Positions 8,206 through 17,644 of a stretch of DNA of 64,000 nt are shown piece after piece. Location of the stretch: NCBI RefSeq assembly GCF_036084755.1, contig NZ_CP107968.1, forward strand, positions 248,001 through 312,000. The letters run 5' to 3'. Every line of letters begins with the position of its first letter. The first letter of the stretch is position 1. The translations under genes were made by a program, and so were the position numbers. This DNA comes from Streptomyces sp. NBC_00370 (GTDB lineage: Bacteria; Actinomycetota; Actinomycetes; Streptomycetales; Streptomycetaceae). The notes beneath the pieces are model-generated. The model saw only the letters and a program-made list of their open reading frames with translations, had not been told where the DNA came from and searched no databases.

Positions 8206-10962
8206 TCAGCGGGGGGTGTGAGCGGATTCGGCAGGCAGGTCGGCCATCCACGGCCGTGGTCCGCCGTGCGTGAGGCGCAGCAGGAAGGAAACAGCGCCGG
8301 CCAGGCCGGTCTGCGCGTCGGGGCGTACTGACGTTCCCGACTCGTCCGGTACGACGAACAGCCCGTCGCGGAGCACGGCGCGCAGCCGCAGGACCGAGGC
8401 CAGGTCGCAGGCCCAGTCCCGGTAGGGACCTTCGGGTACGGCGTCGGCGAGATCGAGGAGGAAGTCTCCGTCGCCGGCGATCCCGTGGCAGGCAGCGGTC
8501 GAGGCGGTCGAGCGGACGGCGTGCACCGCCGCACCGGCCTGCTCCGCGAGGCGCAGGTGAGCGCTGTCGCCCGTCGCGCGCCACAGGCGCAGCAGAAACG
8601 TGCCGATCCCTGACGCGCCGGAACACCAGTGGTACAGCAGGCCGGTCCCTGGCTCATGATCCAGGTCGGAGCGCCAGCGCGCCCCCCACGGGCCCAGTTC
8701 GGCTTCCGCCGCGAGGGTGGCGCCGGCAGCGACGGCCAGATCCGTGTACTCCTGGCACCCGGTCGCCTGACCCGCCCCGAGCAGGAAGGAAGCCACACCG
8801 GCCACACCGTGCCCGAAACCGAGGTGCCGGATACCGGCGAGGACCGAGTCGAAGTCCTCGGGTACGGGCCACACCGTCCGGCCACGCACGGTCTCGGCGC
8901 GAGCGGTCAACCCGTCGGCGCAGGTGATGACGCGTTCGAGGAAGGCGGGCTCGCCGGTCGCCTGCCAGAAGTGCAGCTGGGCCAGGCCCGCCCCGGCGGC
9001 GCCGTGGCACACATCGGGGTTGGGCCACTGTACGGGCACGGCCAGCGCCAGGTCGGCCGCCCTGCGGGCCATCGTCGGATCGTCCAGGCGGCGCGCCGCG
9101 TCGTGCAGCGCCCAGGCCGTCCCCGCTCGGCCGAAGTACAAGCCTGGCAGCAAGCGCGGCACGTCTTCGCGCCGTTCGTCGGTCCACTGCGCCAACCGCT
9201 CCAGGGAATGCCGCAGTTCGTCGCGGTCGACAAGTTCGGATGCCCGGCCCAGCACGGCCAGCACGCCCGCCGAACCGTGCTGGACGGCACACGGGTCGGT
9301 GGTGTCTCCGAAGGAGCCGCTTTTCCAGAGCCGTTCACCGGGGTGCGGACGGAGTGCGTGGACCAGGTAGGTGAGGCCGTCGTCCACGAGTCTGCGTACG
9401 TCGGGAAGGGCGCCGGCTGGTTCAACCGGTGGGGGCTTAGGTGACGCGGCGGTTGCCCCTGCTGTCGGCGTCCGACCGGCCAGGTATTCACCCAACTGCT
9501 CCGCATTCCAGCGCAGTTCGGGTTCCGCCACCATCAGGCCGAGGATCGCGGGCGCCAGTGTCGGCACGGCCGGGCGCTCCGAGCGCATCAGGGCCAACAG
9601 GGCGCTGACGCGCTCCTCCGGTGAGCGGGCGGCGCGGTTGTCCTCGGCCCCGTCAGCCGCGTCGTCGTCTGCTGTGTCGTCATCCGTCGTGTCGTCGTCC
9701 GCAGCGAAGGCCGGGGCCACACCGGTGGTGAGGTAGCACAGGACAGCGCCCAGTGCGAACAGGTCGACGGCGGGCCCGTGGGCGGGTCCGATGCGCGGCA
9801 CCGCACACTGTTCCGGCGCCCCGAACCCCGGTGTGTAGGCACGATAAGTCCACTCGTCCGGACGTCTCGCCCATTCGGGGTCGATCAGCCAGAGCCGCTC
9901 GTCGTCGCCCACCATGATGTTGTTCGGGCTGAAGTCCTGGAGGACCAGGCCGCGTTGGTGCACTTCACCCAAGAGCCGGACCAGCCGGGCCGCCATGGAG
10001 AGCGCCGTCGCCGGGTCCACACCGGGCGCGGCGTCGGCGTACCGGTCCCGGACCCACCGGGCGAGCGTCTCTCCGCTGATCAGAGTCTCCACCAGGAAGG
10101 CGTGACCGTCCTTCTCGAACTGATCGACGACATCGGGGCAGAGCCCGTTCAGCGCGGTCAGCATGGCGGCTTCCCTGCGGAGCTGATCCCGTGCGTCACT
10201 GCCCGTCAGCCCTCCCGCGACGTGGGCACGGGCCTGCTTGACGATCACCTCGGCCCCGGTGTGTTCGTCAAGCGCGCGGTACACACCGCCCCGTGCCGAG
10301 TGCCGAATGGCTTCCTTCACCACGAACCGGTCGGCCAACAGCACCGACGAGGGCGCCGCCGGCGCCGCCGAAGCACGACCGGGCGTGCCTGCCAGAGGCA
10401 GTTCGGCCCAGGGCGGCGGACAGAACCACGGCTTGCGCGGATCGGGTACGGCGGCCCCGCCGGGCTCCCGCAACCGGGCCTCGAAGGAGCCGTCGTTGGT
10501 GAGCACAGGAACGCCCCGGAAGGCGCCGTACCGGTAGTGCACGAGACTGCCCTTGCGCAGCGGCCGGTCGGAGAGGATCGCCGGTCCTGGCAGTCCGGCG
10601 GTCGCAGCGTCGATGCGGTGGGCCAACTCGCGCAGGTGGGCGTCGTCATCGGGGTACGCGGTGAGGAACTTGCCGCACTGCGCGCGGTCGTAGGACGCCG
10701 AGGTCATCTCCTCGACCAGCTCAAGACTGCGGGCGTATTTGAACGAACAGCCGCCCGCCGCGAGGATCCGCGCAGCCCGGTCGAGGACGTGCGGCGCGGA
10801 CAGCGCGGTCGCCGAGACGTGCAGCTTCCACCCCTGGACGCGCTCGGACGCCGAGGGCCGCGTCACCCGGCACCAGAAGTCCTCTTCCTCGACCGCCCAT
10901 CCGGCCGCACCGACATCGTCGAGAGCCGCTCGCACCAGATGCCGGAGGGAGAGGGACGACAC
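8206..10962 (-). CDS. Class IV-type lanthipeptide synthetase (LanL-like: lyase-kinase-cyclase)
   Basis: The predicted protein has 918 aa from a GTG start with AGGAGG 7 bases upstream; a longer frame from 11046 is less likely. The N-terminal RamC-like lyase region contains SFKYARSLELVEEM and YDRAQCGKFLTAYP (~70-105). A kinase domain begins at ~212, with Lys242 (EVIVKQ), catalytic Asp343 in LQDFSPNNIMV and Asp361 in LIDPEW. An acidic Asp-rich linker precedes the LanC cyclase domain. The three zinc ligands of LanC are kept: Cys780 in HWCSG and Cys825-His826 in ACHGIAG. An intact zinc site with this domain order is the mark of class IV; class III enzymes lack it. It should phosphorylate and eliminate Ser/Thr of the two downstream precursors and form lanthionines in the cytoplasm. 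Confidence 0.9.
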   Translation of the reverse strand: MSSLSLRHLVRAALDDVGAAGWAVEEEDFWCRVTRPSASERVQGWKLHVSATALSAPHVLDRAARILAAGGCSFKYARSLELVEEMTSASYDRAQCGKFLTAYPDDDAHLRELAHRIDAATAGLPGPAILSDRPLRKGSLVHYRYGAFRGVPVLTNDGSFEARLREPGGAAVPDPRKPWFCPPPWAELPLAGTPGRASAAPAAPSSVLLADRFVVKEAIRHSARGGVYRALDEHTGAEVIVKQARAHVAGGLTGSDARDQLRREAAMLTALNGLCPDVVDQFEKDGHAFLVETLISGETLARWVRDRYADAAPGVDPATALSMAARLVRLLGEVHQRGLVLQDFSPNNIMVGDDERLWLIDPEWARRPDEWTYRAYTPGFGAPEQCAVPRIGPAHGPAVDLFALGAVLCYLTTGVAPAFAADDDTTDDDTADDDAADGAEDNRAARSPEERVSALLALMRSERPAVPTLAPAILGLMVAEPELRWNAEQLGEYLAGRTPTAGATAASPKPPPVEPAGALPDVRRLVDDGLTYLVHALRPHPGERLWKSGSFGDTTDPCAVQHGSAGVLAVLGRASELVDRDELRHSLERLAQWTDERREDVPRLLPGLYFGRAGTAWALHDAARRLDDPTMARRAADLALAVPVQWPNPDVCHGAAGAGLAQLHFWQATGEPAFLERVITCADGLTARAETVRGRTVWPVPEDFDSVLAGIRHLGFGHGVAGVASFLLGAGQATGCQEYTDLAVAAGATLAAEAELGPWGARWRSDLDHEPGTGLLYHWCSGASGIGTFLLRLWRATGDSAHLRLAEQAGAAVHAVRSTASTAACHGIAGDGDFLLDLADAVPEGPYRDWACDLASVLRLRAVLRDGLFVVPDESGTSVRPDAQTGLAGAVSFLLRLTHGGPRPWMADLPAESAHTPR

Positions 10963-11453
10963 GGCGCGGCCTCCTGATCTTCTGCTTCGACGGTCCCGGG
11001 GAGACCGGGCCGTCCCACAGTGGCCCTCGGCGCGGGAGACGAGCATTGGGGAAACCCCTACATTGCGCCGTGCGGCGCTCCGACCTGGTCGGTCAGCCGC
11101 TCGGACCCGGCTGGTCGATCCACTCCCCCGATGTCACGACGTCGACCCCGCGGCCGGGGAAGACGCGCTCAAGGAGGAAGTCGTGGACGTCCTGCTCCGG
11201 GTCGGCGCAGGCGGCGCATTCGGTGTCACGGACAGCCTGGGCGCCTACGGCGGCACCGGGGTGGTGGCCGCGCCAGGTGCGGTCCGCGCGGGCTGGGGCA
11301 ACGGCCGTCGATCCGAGTCTCCAGCGCCCAAACTTGTCTCGTCTGCGCTCATGACCCCATGGGGCGGCGCACCGGGCCGATGAGGGTGGTACCCGTTTTC
11401 CTACCGAAAAGCCTTCTCTGGTTGTTCCCCACCTGCGTGCCGATGCTGGATCC
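10963..11453. other. Intergenic region between divergent lanL and SDR genes
   Basis: About 490 bases without a supportable gene. It must hold the promoter of the minus-strand lanthipeptide operon and that of the SDR gene. No clear -35/-10 pair or operator could be assigned by eye. Confidence 0.5.
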
Positions 11454-12149
11454 ATGAACATCACCTTCATCACCGGGGCCAACAAGAGCCTCGGTTTCGA
11501 GACCGCCCGGCGCCTCACTTCCCTGGGCCACACCGTGCTCCTCGGCGCCCGGGATCCGGAGCGTGGCCAGGCCGCCGCCACCGAGCTCGGCGCCCGTTTC
11601 GTGCAGATCGACGTCACCGACGACGCTTCCGTCGCAGCGGCCGTCGCCGACATCGAGGCCCGCGAAGGGCGCGTCGACACCCTCATCAACAACGCCGGCG
11701 TACCCGGACCGGCTGTGCCCGCCGAGCAGCTCACCGCGGCCGACGCCTCGCACGTCTTCGAGACCAACGTCGTCAGCATCGTCCGCGTCACCACCGCCTT
11801 CCTGCCGCTGCTGCGTAAGGCGCAGCACCCGGCCGTGGTGAACGTCAGCAGCGGCATGGGATCACAGGCACTCACCCACGACCCCGAGCGCGTGGAATCA
11901 CAGTTCTCGATGCCGCTCTACACCGCCTCCAAGGCGGCGGTGACGATGCTGACCACCCAGTACGCCAAAGCCCTGACGGGCATCCGGGTGAACGCGGCCG
12001 ACCCCGGCTTCACCGCCACCGACTTCAACGGACACCGCGGCACCCAGACCGTCACGGAGGGCACCGACGCGATCGTGACACTCGCGACCGAACACCCGGA
12101 CGCCGGAACGGGCCGGTTCATCGACCGCCTCGGCCCCGTCAACTGGTAA
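11454..12149 (+). CDS. SDR family NAD(P)-dependent oxidoreductase
   Basis: This 231-aa short-chain dehydrogenase has the cofactor motif ITGANKSLGFETARRL (TGxxxxxG) at residues ~5-20, the NNAG motif at ~79-82, the catalytic Ser region VNVSSGMG and the catalytic YTASKAA (YxxxK). The length is typical of classical SDRs. The substrate is unknown. The next gene, encoding an SRPBCC-type protein, begins 11 bases downstream, so the two probably form a small operon acting on a common small molecule. Confidence 0.92.
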   Translation: MNITFITGANKSLGFETARRLTSLGHTVLLGARDPERGQAAATELGARFVQIDVTDDASVAAAVADIEAREGRVDTLINNAGVPGPAVPAEQLTAADASHVFETNVVSIVRVTTAFLPLLRKAQHPAVVNVSSGMGSQALTHDPERVESQFSMPLYTASKAAVTMLTTQYAKALTGIRVNAADPGFTATDFNGHRGTQTVTEGTDAIVTLATEHPDAGTGRFIDRLGPVNW

Positions 12150-12160
12150 GGAATACGACC

Positions 12161-12664
12161 ATGACACTGATCAATGACGCAGACGTCAGCGTCCCAGTCA
12201 CCGTGCAGACCCGCACCACGCTCTCTCCGCGAGAAGCGTTCGACATCATCGTGCCGATCGACCTTTCCCGCGTCTTCACCGGCTGGGGCCCCTTCCCCGG
12301 CGTCCGTGGCGCGAAGAACCAGACCGGGGCGTGGGACGCGGCCGGCCAATCACGCAACCCGGACCTCACAGACGGCTCCACCGCCGTCGAGCGCCTGACC
12401 CAGTACACGGCCCCGCACTCCTTCGCCTACGAGATCACCGACTTCACCAACGCGATGCGACGCCTGGTCAGCGGCGTGCGCGGTGAATGGACCTTCAGCC
12501 CCGACGGAGACGGCACCCTCATCCGCTGGACCTACGAATTCAAGCCGCTGCCAGGACGCGCCCCGCTCCTGCGCCGGGCCGTGGCACCACTGTGGCGGCG
12601 CTACATGATTGACGGTGTGAACAAGGCGGCCCGGGTGGCGGAAGAGATCGCCCACCGACAGTGA
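12161..12664 (+). CDS. SRPBCC family protein (polyketide cyclase/lipid-binding fold)
   Basis: This 167-aa protein resembles START/SRPBCC proteins: an N-terminal strand then helix (LSPREAFDIIVPIDLSRVFT), a central beta segment (TQYTAPHSFAYEITDF), and the late strand-helix stretch GTLIRWTYEFKPLPG before a long C-terminal helix ending VNKAARVAEEIAH. Members bind hydrophobic ligands. Co-transcription with the SDR gene is likely from the spacing. No catalytic residues can be named. Confidence 0.75.
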   Translation: MTLINDADVSVPVTVQTRTTLSPREAFDIIVPIDLSRVFTGWGPFPGVRGAKNQTGAWDAAGQSRNPDLTDGSTAVERLTQYTAPHSFAYEITDFTNAMRRLVSGVRGEWTFSPDGDGTLIRWTYEFKPLPGRAPLLRRAVAPLWRRYMIDGVNKAARVAEEIAHRQ

Positions 12665-13112
12665 CTCACCCGCGGGCCGCACAAGGTCCCGGTTGAGGCG
12701 GGCGATGTCCTCGGTGAGGAGCTCGGCCCTCGGCTAGGAGCAGTTCGACGGCGGCGTCGATGTACCTCGTCGCCCGGAGCACGATGGCGCCTGGGGCTGC
12801 CCCTGCTGAACAATCCCGGCTGACGCCCGCCGTGGCCGATGCGTGAGGGCAGGGTCCGGCGTCACTCGATCCCCAGTTGCTCACCCCGGGCGGCCGTCGC
12901 CTTAGCATCGCCACGAACCGGACGGGCCCGTGACCTCTTCCTCCGCACGCGCTCGCCGGGCCAGGGTGCGAGCACCGCCCAAATCACCCTGCTGTCCGCC
13001 GAGTTCAGCGAACCCAGGTGTGTGAGACAGGGTGGGAGAACTGGGCCTTGTCAGAGGCAGCGGGTAGAACCGAGTAACTGACAACCCACGGCGATACTCG
13101 CGAGGCCCCCTG
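12665..13112. other. Intergenic, no convincing gene
   Basis: Roughly 450 bases. Minus-strand fragments near the left edge (for example TEDIARLNRDLVRPAG at about 12670-12720) look protein-like, but the frame changes within about 40 bases. A decayed gene is possible but is not claimed. Confidence 0.4.
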
Positions 13113-14120
13113 ATGCGTCCTGCCCTGCCCCTGCCCCCGGCCGATGACGGTCCGCGGGTGTCCGGCATGTTGTTGATCCGCACCCACCACAGCGACGACG
13201 ACGCGTGGCGTGACGTGCTCTCCCGCATGGGCGAACTGCCCGGTCTGGTCGCTCCGCGCGGGGGCCACGAGGCCCGCGCTGTGCCGCGGGAGCCTATCCC
13301 CCGGCGCCTGATCGTCGTGGACGACCGCGCTTGGCAGGGCGCCACCCCCGAGGAGGTGCGCGAGATCCTGGCCGCAGACAGGAGGTGGATACCCGATCTG
13401 GTCGTGCTCGCCAACGACAGGACCACGGCCAACCCTCACCTACGTCCGCTGCTGGCCTTCCGCGCCACCGATGGGGACACGTTCCGGATCACGCCCCGTC
13501 AAGCGGCCCTGACCTACCTGGTGCTGCACCGCCCGTACCAGGAGATGACCCTGGAGCATTTCGAGGAGAAGGCCCCCGCCGCACCCGAATGGGAGCCCGA
13601 GGAGGACGAGACCGCGGAGGACTGGGCAGACGACCTCCCCGATCCCATCGGCGCCAACCTGGAGTCTCTGAATCGTCCACCGCTCTATGAGCCCCCGACC
13701 CGCGCCCTGCCCGTGCTCACCCAGGAGAACTTCGGTCTGCTCGTGCGCACCGACTTCACCGATGCCGCCGCCTGGGCTTCACTCCTCGACACCACGTACC
13801 GCCCAGGGCCGGGCTATGGCGACCCCATCGACGACTTCAGCGACTACATCGACACCGTGGACGACCCGACGTTCCAGGACTCCAGCCCGGAGCAGCTCAT
13901 GGCGCTGGTCCGCGACAGCCAGGACCCCGAGCAGCTGGCCGCGGACGTCGTGGTGATCGCGGACGGGACCACCATGCGCGATCCCGGCCACCGCGTGCTG
14001 GTCGTACCCCTGGAGGGTCCCATCGGGCACGCCTTCCGGATGGACCCCGAGCAAGTCGGGAGCATGGTCGGCAATCTGGCGATCGGCAACATGGACATCG
14101 AGGACTTCATGGGCGACTAG
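13113..14120 (+). CDS. Hypothetical protein with two tandem copies of one domain (DUF6924-like)
   Basis: This 335-aa protein is built from two homologous halves. The first opens MLLIRTHHSDDDAWRDVLS (~19-37) and contains LIVVDDRAWQGATPEEVREI and DLVVLANDRTT. The second opens LLVRTDFTDAAAWASLLD (~209-226) and contains DDPTFQDSSPEQLMALV and ADVVVIADGTT. Both end in a similar strand (GDTFRITPRQ and GHAFRMDPEQ). A very acidic linker (PEEDETAEDWADDLPD) joins them. From memory the halves resemble DUF6924 of actinobacteria; the function is unknown. No signal peptide or membrane segment is seen. It probably arose by internal duplication. Confidence 0.75.
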   Translation: MRPALPLPPADDGPRVSGMLLIRTHHSDDDAWRDVLSRMGELPGLVAPRGGHEARAVPREPIPRRLIVVDDRAWQGATPEEVREILAADRRWIPDLVVLANDRTTANPHLRPLLAFRATDGDTFRITPRQAALTYLVLHRPYQEMTLEHFEEKAPAAPEWEPEEDETAEDWADDLPDPIGANLESLNRPPLYEPPTRALPVLTQENFGLLVRTDFTDAAAWASLLDTTYRPGPGYGDPIDDFSDYIDTVDDPTFQDSSPEQLMALVRDSQDPEQLAADVVVIADGTTMRDPGHRVLVVPLEGPIGHAFRMDPEQVGSMVGNLAIGNMDIEDFMGD

Positions 14121-14345
14121 GTCCTGTCCGCGATCAGCGCCGTGGGGCGGCGGGTCGTGTCGTGCCGATCAGGAGGGACCGTGACGAAGCACTGAGCATC
14201 GGCGTCGATGGAGGCCTCACCGAGAAGGACCTGGCTGACGGCCACGGCGACGCGTTCCTCGGCCTTCCGCTCCTCACTCTCCGCTCTACCGGAGGCACGT
14301 TCCGTACGCCATAGTGGAACAGGGGAATCGACCGGGGGGATCTTC

Positions 14346-15014
14346 ATGATCGAGCAGGCGTACGTTCAAGCCGTCGACCAGACCACACCGACGATCCAGG
14401 CCATCAGGGCGCGGATCTCGCAGGCGGTGGATGCGACGCCGGGCCCCGCCCTCGACCGCCTCAAGTTCTGGTTGCAGATGCCGACAGATTCCATGTTCAT
14501 GGGAATGATGGACAACGACTGTCAGGTGCGCGCTCGAAGGGTGGGCGCTCTGTTGAGCCCGGGAGCAGGGGGATTGTACGAGCCCTCGGACCTCTCGGTG
14601 CCGTTGACGACAGAAAGCAAATGGGCCGCTGTCGGCGAAGCCGTGAAGGCCGACCGTGCCGTATTCATCAACGGTTCGGCCGGGCACGTGGGCGGGAGCG
14701 AGAGCAAGTTCAACAACAAGCACAACACCGGTTTTCATGTGATCGTCTTCTTGGCCGTCGGGCAGGAGCCCTCCGCACGCCCCTACTATCTGGGCTTCGA
14801 CCCGGACGTCAGCGCCACAGTGGAGTCTCGGGCGAAGTGGAAACCGTTGGTCGTCGGCGGCACCGAGACGGCGGCGCGGAAATTCGATGACGCGAAGAGC
14901 GTTCAGGTCCTCAAAGCCATGGTCCTCGGCGACTCGCAGGACGGATTCGGCCCGCTGGTCCGCAAGTACTACGTCGACACGGACAAGGCCTTCCCTAAGA
15001 TCGCCCGCGGCTGA
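14346..15014 (+). CDS. Hypothetical protein, 222 aa
   Basis: The ATG at 14346 is chosen because GGGGGGATC precedes it and codon use improves there; the frame extends further upstream without coding character. The protein is soluble and predicted mixed alpha/beta, starting IEQAYVQAVDQTTPTIQAIR, with a central FINGSAGHVGGSESKFNNKH and a C-terminal DGFGPLVRKYYVDTDKAFPK. No family is recognised and no catalytic motif stands out. It stands alone between the duplicated-domain gene and a flavin monooxygenase gene. Confidence 0.7.
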   Translation: MIEQAYVQAVDQTTPTIQAIRARISQAVDATPGPALDRLKFWLQMPTDSMFMGMMDNDCQVRARRVGALLSPGAGGLYEPSDLSVPLTTESKWAAVGEAVKADRAVFINGSAGHVGGSESKFNNKHNTGFHVIVFLAVGQEPSARPYYLGFDPDVSATVESRAKWKPLVVGGTETAARKFDDAKSVQVLKAMVLGDSQDGFGPLVRKYYVDTDKAFPKIARG

Positions 15015-15295
15015 GCGCGCTCCACGCGGTGACCCCGCCGGCGTAGCCTTCGGCGCGCTGCGCACGCTGCCGGGCGTCGGACTCCTCCCCCGCAGGCGCG
15101 GAGTGCGGACTCGTTGAGCTGCTGGTTTACACCGGTCCGGGTCGGTGTGAGTCTCATCGGAGTTGGCGTTTCTCATCAATGTCTGCTGCGACCGATGAGT
15201 CTTGTGCGGATCCGTGGTCGATACGGCTGAATACACCGACAGCGGTGGGCCCGTGCTGGGACGTACCAGTACGGGAGAAGCAGATGGAGGCTGTG

Positions 15296-16561
15296 ATGAG
15301 CGTCGACGACACCACCCCCGGGCACGCGATCCGGACAGGCGGGCAGGGGACGCGGGTGAACGGTCCCCGGGTGTTGGTGGCGGGGGCGAGCATCGCGGGA
15401 CCCGCGCTGGCCCACTGGCTGCGCCGGTGGGGAGCTGAGGTGACCGTGGTGGAGCGGGCTCCCGAGCTGCGTCCCGGCGGCCAGGCGGTGGACGCCCGCG
15501 GGATCGCCAAGGAGGTCATCGGGCGCATGGGGTTGGACGCGGCGGTGCGCGCGGCGTGCACCGACACCGCCGGCGCGCACACCGTGGACGCGGACGGGCA
15601 GGTGCTGGAGACCTTCCGTGCCGACGACGACGGTGGCGACGGGTTCATCGCGGACATCGAGATCCTGCGCGGGGACCTGGCCCAGGTCCTCTACGACGAC
15701 ACCCGCGACGGCGTCGAGTACGTCTTCGGCGACCGAATCGCCGGGCTCGCCCAGGACGCGGACGGGGTCGACGTGGTCTTCGCGGGCGGCAACCGGCGGC
15801 GCTTCGACCTGGTGGTCGGGGCAGACGGGCTGCACTCGGAGCTGCGAGCGATGGTCTTCGGGCCGCATGAGCGGTTCCTGCGTCACCTCGGGCACGTGCT
15901 GGCCTTCTTCAGCGTGCCCAACGAGTTCGGGCTGGACCGCTGGCTGCTGGAGTACCAGGATCAGGAGTCCGGGCGCTCCGCCCTCCTGCGGCCCATCCAG
16001 GACGCCACCCGGGCGATGGCCATGTTCTACTTCGACGCGGCCGACTTCGCCGTCGACCACCGTGACGTCGCAGCCCAGAAGGCCCTGCTGCGGAAGCGGA
16101 TGGCGGGCATGGGCTGGTTGACCCCGGACATCCTCGCGCACCTGGACGACACTCCGGACTTCTACCTCGACCAGGTCGCCCAGGTGATGATGGACCGCTG
16201 GTCGAGTGGACGGGTGGGGTTGCTCGGGGACGCGGCGTTCAGCTCGTCGCCGATGTCCGGGCAGGGCACCGGGCTGGCACTGGTCGGTGCCTACCTGCTG
16301 GCCGGAGAGCTGGCCGCCGCCGGCTGGGACCCCACCTCAGGGTTCGCCCGCTACGAGGCGCGGATGCGCTCGTTCGTCGAGGCCAACCAGGAGATCGGCC
16401 GGCTGAACGCCCGCAGCCGCGACCTCCCCGGGCCGGACGCCGAGCCGCGCCCCGATTTCGCCGGCGAATGGTTCACCGAGTTGGTGGGGCGCGCGATCAA
16501 CGGCGCCGAACTGCCCGACTACGCGGGAGTGGCCGAAGGTCAGCGAGGCTCACGGCAGTGA
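15296..16561 (+). CDS. FAD-dependent monooxygenase (PHBH fold)
   Basis: The 421-aa start is set by GGAGG five bases before the ATG. The N-terminal Rossmann motif GASIAGPALAHWLRRWG with the distal acidic ERAPELRPGG binds FAD. The DG motif is seen as VVGADGLHSELR, and the GD motif as VGLLGDAAFSSSPMSGQGTG, together typical of group A aromatic hydroxylases and TetX-like enzymes. It likely hydroxylates an aromatic or polyketide-like small molecule with NAD(P)H. There is no neighbouring biosynthetic partner, so the substrate is open. A drug-modifying role is possible but unsupported beyond the family. Confidence 0.9.
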   Translation: MSVDDTTPGHAIRTGGQGTRVNGPRVLVAGASIAGPALAHWLRRWGAEVTVVERAPELRPGGQAVDARGIAKEVIGRMGLDAAVRAACTDTAGAHTVDADGQVLETFRADDDGGDGFIADIEILRGDLAQVLYDDTRDGVEYVFGDRIAGLAQDADGVDVVFAGGNRRRFDLVVGADGLHSELRAMVFGPHERFLRHLGHVLAFFSVPNEFGLDRWLLEYQDQESGRSALLRPIQDATRAMAMFYFDAADFAVDHRDVAAQKALLRKRMAGMGWLTPDILAHLDDTPDFYLDQVAQVMMDRWSSGRVGLLGDAAFSSSPMSGQGTGLALVGAYLLAGELAAAGWDPTSGFARYEARMRSFVEANQEIGRLNARSRDLPGPDAEPRPDFAGEWFTELVGRAINGAELPDYAGVAEGQRGSRQ

Positions 16562-17154
16562 ACTGCCAGTTCTACGCGGGCGTTTGCCCCAGCGACCGCT
16601 GTCCGAGGCGGTAGGGTTCGTTCCCGGTCGGTGGGGGGGCGCGCTATGTCCGGTGCAACTGTGGCCGACGTATGGCGCGCCAGGCTTCTCCTTGGGATAC
16701 GGCCCTGTGCCAACGGCAGGGCAGTGCCCCGCGCTGGCTGATCGGGGACGACCCGTACGCGACCTCCAACTGCTCGGTGCGGAAGGCCGTCGACCGTCTC
16801 CCCAAGTCATCGTCCGGCAGCGTCTCGGCCGACCTGAACCGCCGGATCGTCATTTCCCAATCGGCGGGAAACCGCCCGGCCCTGCGGATGACTGCCGAAG
16901 CCCGGCCGGGAGGCACATCCCCCAGCCAATACCGGCCACAGCGCCACCGAGCCCGCCCGACGGCAGCCGCTGAAGGGGCTTCAGGCGCTCGCACCGTATC
17001 GCTCGGGGTGGGCGAGCACCGTGGCGAGCGGTCCGAGAACGACGCGAGGAACGGCACTCCCATAGTGACTTAAAGCAATGATTCAGTTTCAGTGAGTTAC
17101 GATTACGTCGGCCAGCTGGTCGTTGTCGTCCTGGCGTACTCGCAAGGAGTGTTC
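16562..17154. other. Intergenic, no supported gene
   Basis: About 590 bases. A plus-strand frame at 16672-17073 (133 codons) is open, with segments such as WLIGDDPYATSNCSVRKAVD, but its composition becomes Arg/Pro/Ala-rich and it has no ribosome site, so it is not called. The end near 17060-17090 is AT-rich (ACTTAAAGCAATGATTCAG) and may be promoter DNA for the next gene. Confidence 0.4.
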
Positions 17155-17544
17155 GTGAAGCTTTTCCACCGTCCCCTTCAAGCTGCCCTGGCGGCAGTGG
17201 CGTCAAGTGCCGCGCTGGCCATGATGGCGCTCCCGGGGCCGGCTCACGCCGAGTCCGGTCGCGGTCCGGAAGCACGTCAAGTGGCCGCCGGCTCCCTTAC
17301 CCAGTGCGGTTTCTTCCGGTACAGCGTCCGCGAGTCCCAGTTCGCCGGATACAACCACTGCGGCGAGACAACAGTGCGCGTACATGTCGACGTCAGGGGG
17401 CATGGCAGCACGAATGACTACCACCTGTGCGTCAACCCCGGCCGCACCCAGCTGCCTGGCGCGGGCCCGAACTATCTCAACGTGTACTACATCGGCGGAG
17501 CCGGCTGCCGGGCCGGAGAGCGCACCGCGCACACGGCCCACTGA
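17155..17544 (+). CDS. Small secreted cysteine-containing protein (DUF6355-like)
   Basis: The GTG start follows AAGGAG at 5 bases. The 129-aa precursor has a Sec signal: basic VKLFHRPLQ, a hydrophobic run AALAAVASSAALAMMA, then a likely cleavage after PAHA near residue 32. The mature part has four Cys in the pattern CGFF...YNHCGE...YHLCVNPG...GAGC. The order of CGFF, YNHCG, LCV.PG and YYIGGAGC matches, from memory, the DUF6355 secreted family. Disulfide-stabilised extracellular folding is likely. It lies 100 bases upstream of the fulvocin-like gene, and a functional link is only suggested by proximity. Confidence 0.75.
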   Translation: MKLFHRPLQAALAAVASSAALAMMALPGPAHAESGRGPEARQVAAGSLTQCGFFRYSVRESQFAGYNHCGETTVRVHVDVRGHGSTNDYHLCVNPGRTQLPGAGPNYLNVYYIGGAGCRAGERTAHTAH

Positions 17545-17644
17545 ATCCTTAGGTGTCAAGCATTTCAATCCTCGCTGAAATTGTTTGACGCTGCCGGACG
17601 CCTCGGCACATGTTTGCCCTTCACATCAGCGTGGGGAGAGGCAC

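Noticed and set aside
11093..11875. 260-codon minus-strand frame over the SDR gene
   Set aside because: It is the antisense of a well-supported SDR and its upstream half is in non-coding DNA.
14117..14347. Minus-strand 76-codon frame filling the gap between two plus-strand genes
   Set aside because: The right part has coding-like GC3, but the left part does not, there is no internal start codon in the good part and no ribosome site; a remnant cannot be excluded.
16672..17073. 133-codon plus-strand frame
   Set aside because: It lacks a ribosome site and becomes Arg/Pro/Ala-rich with no conserved-looking core.
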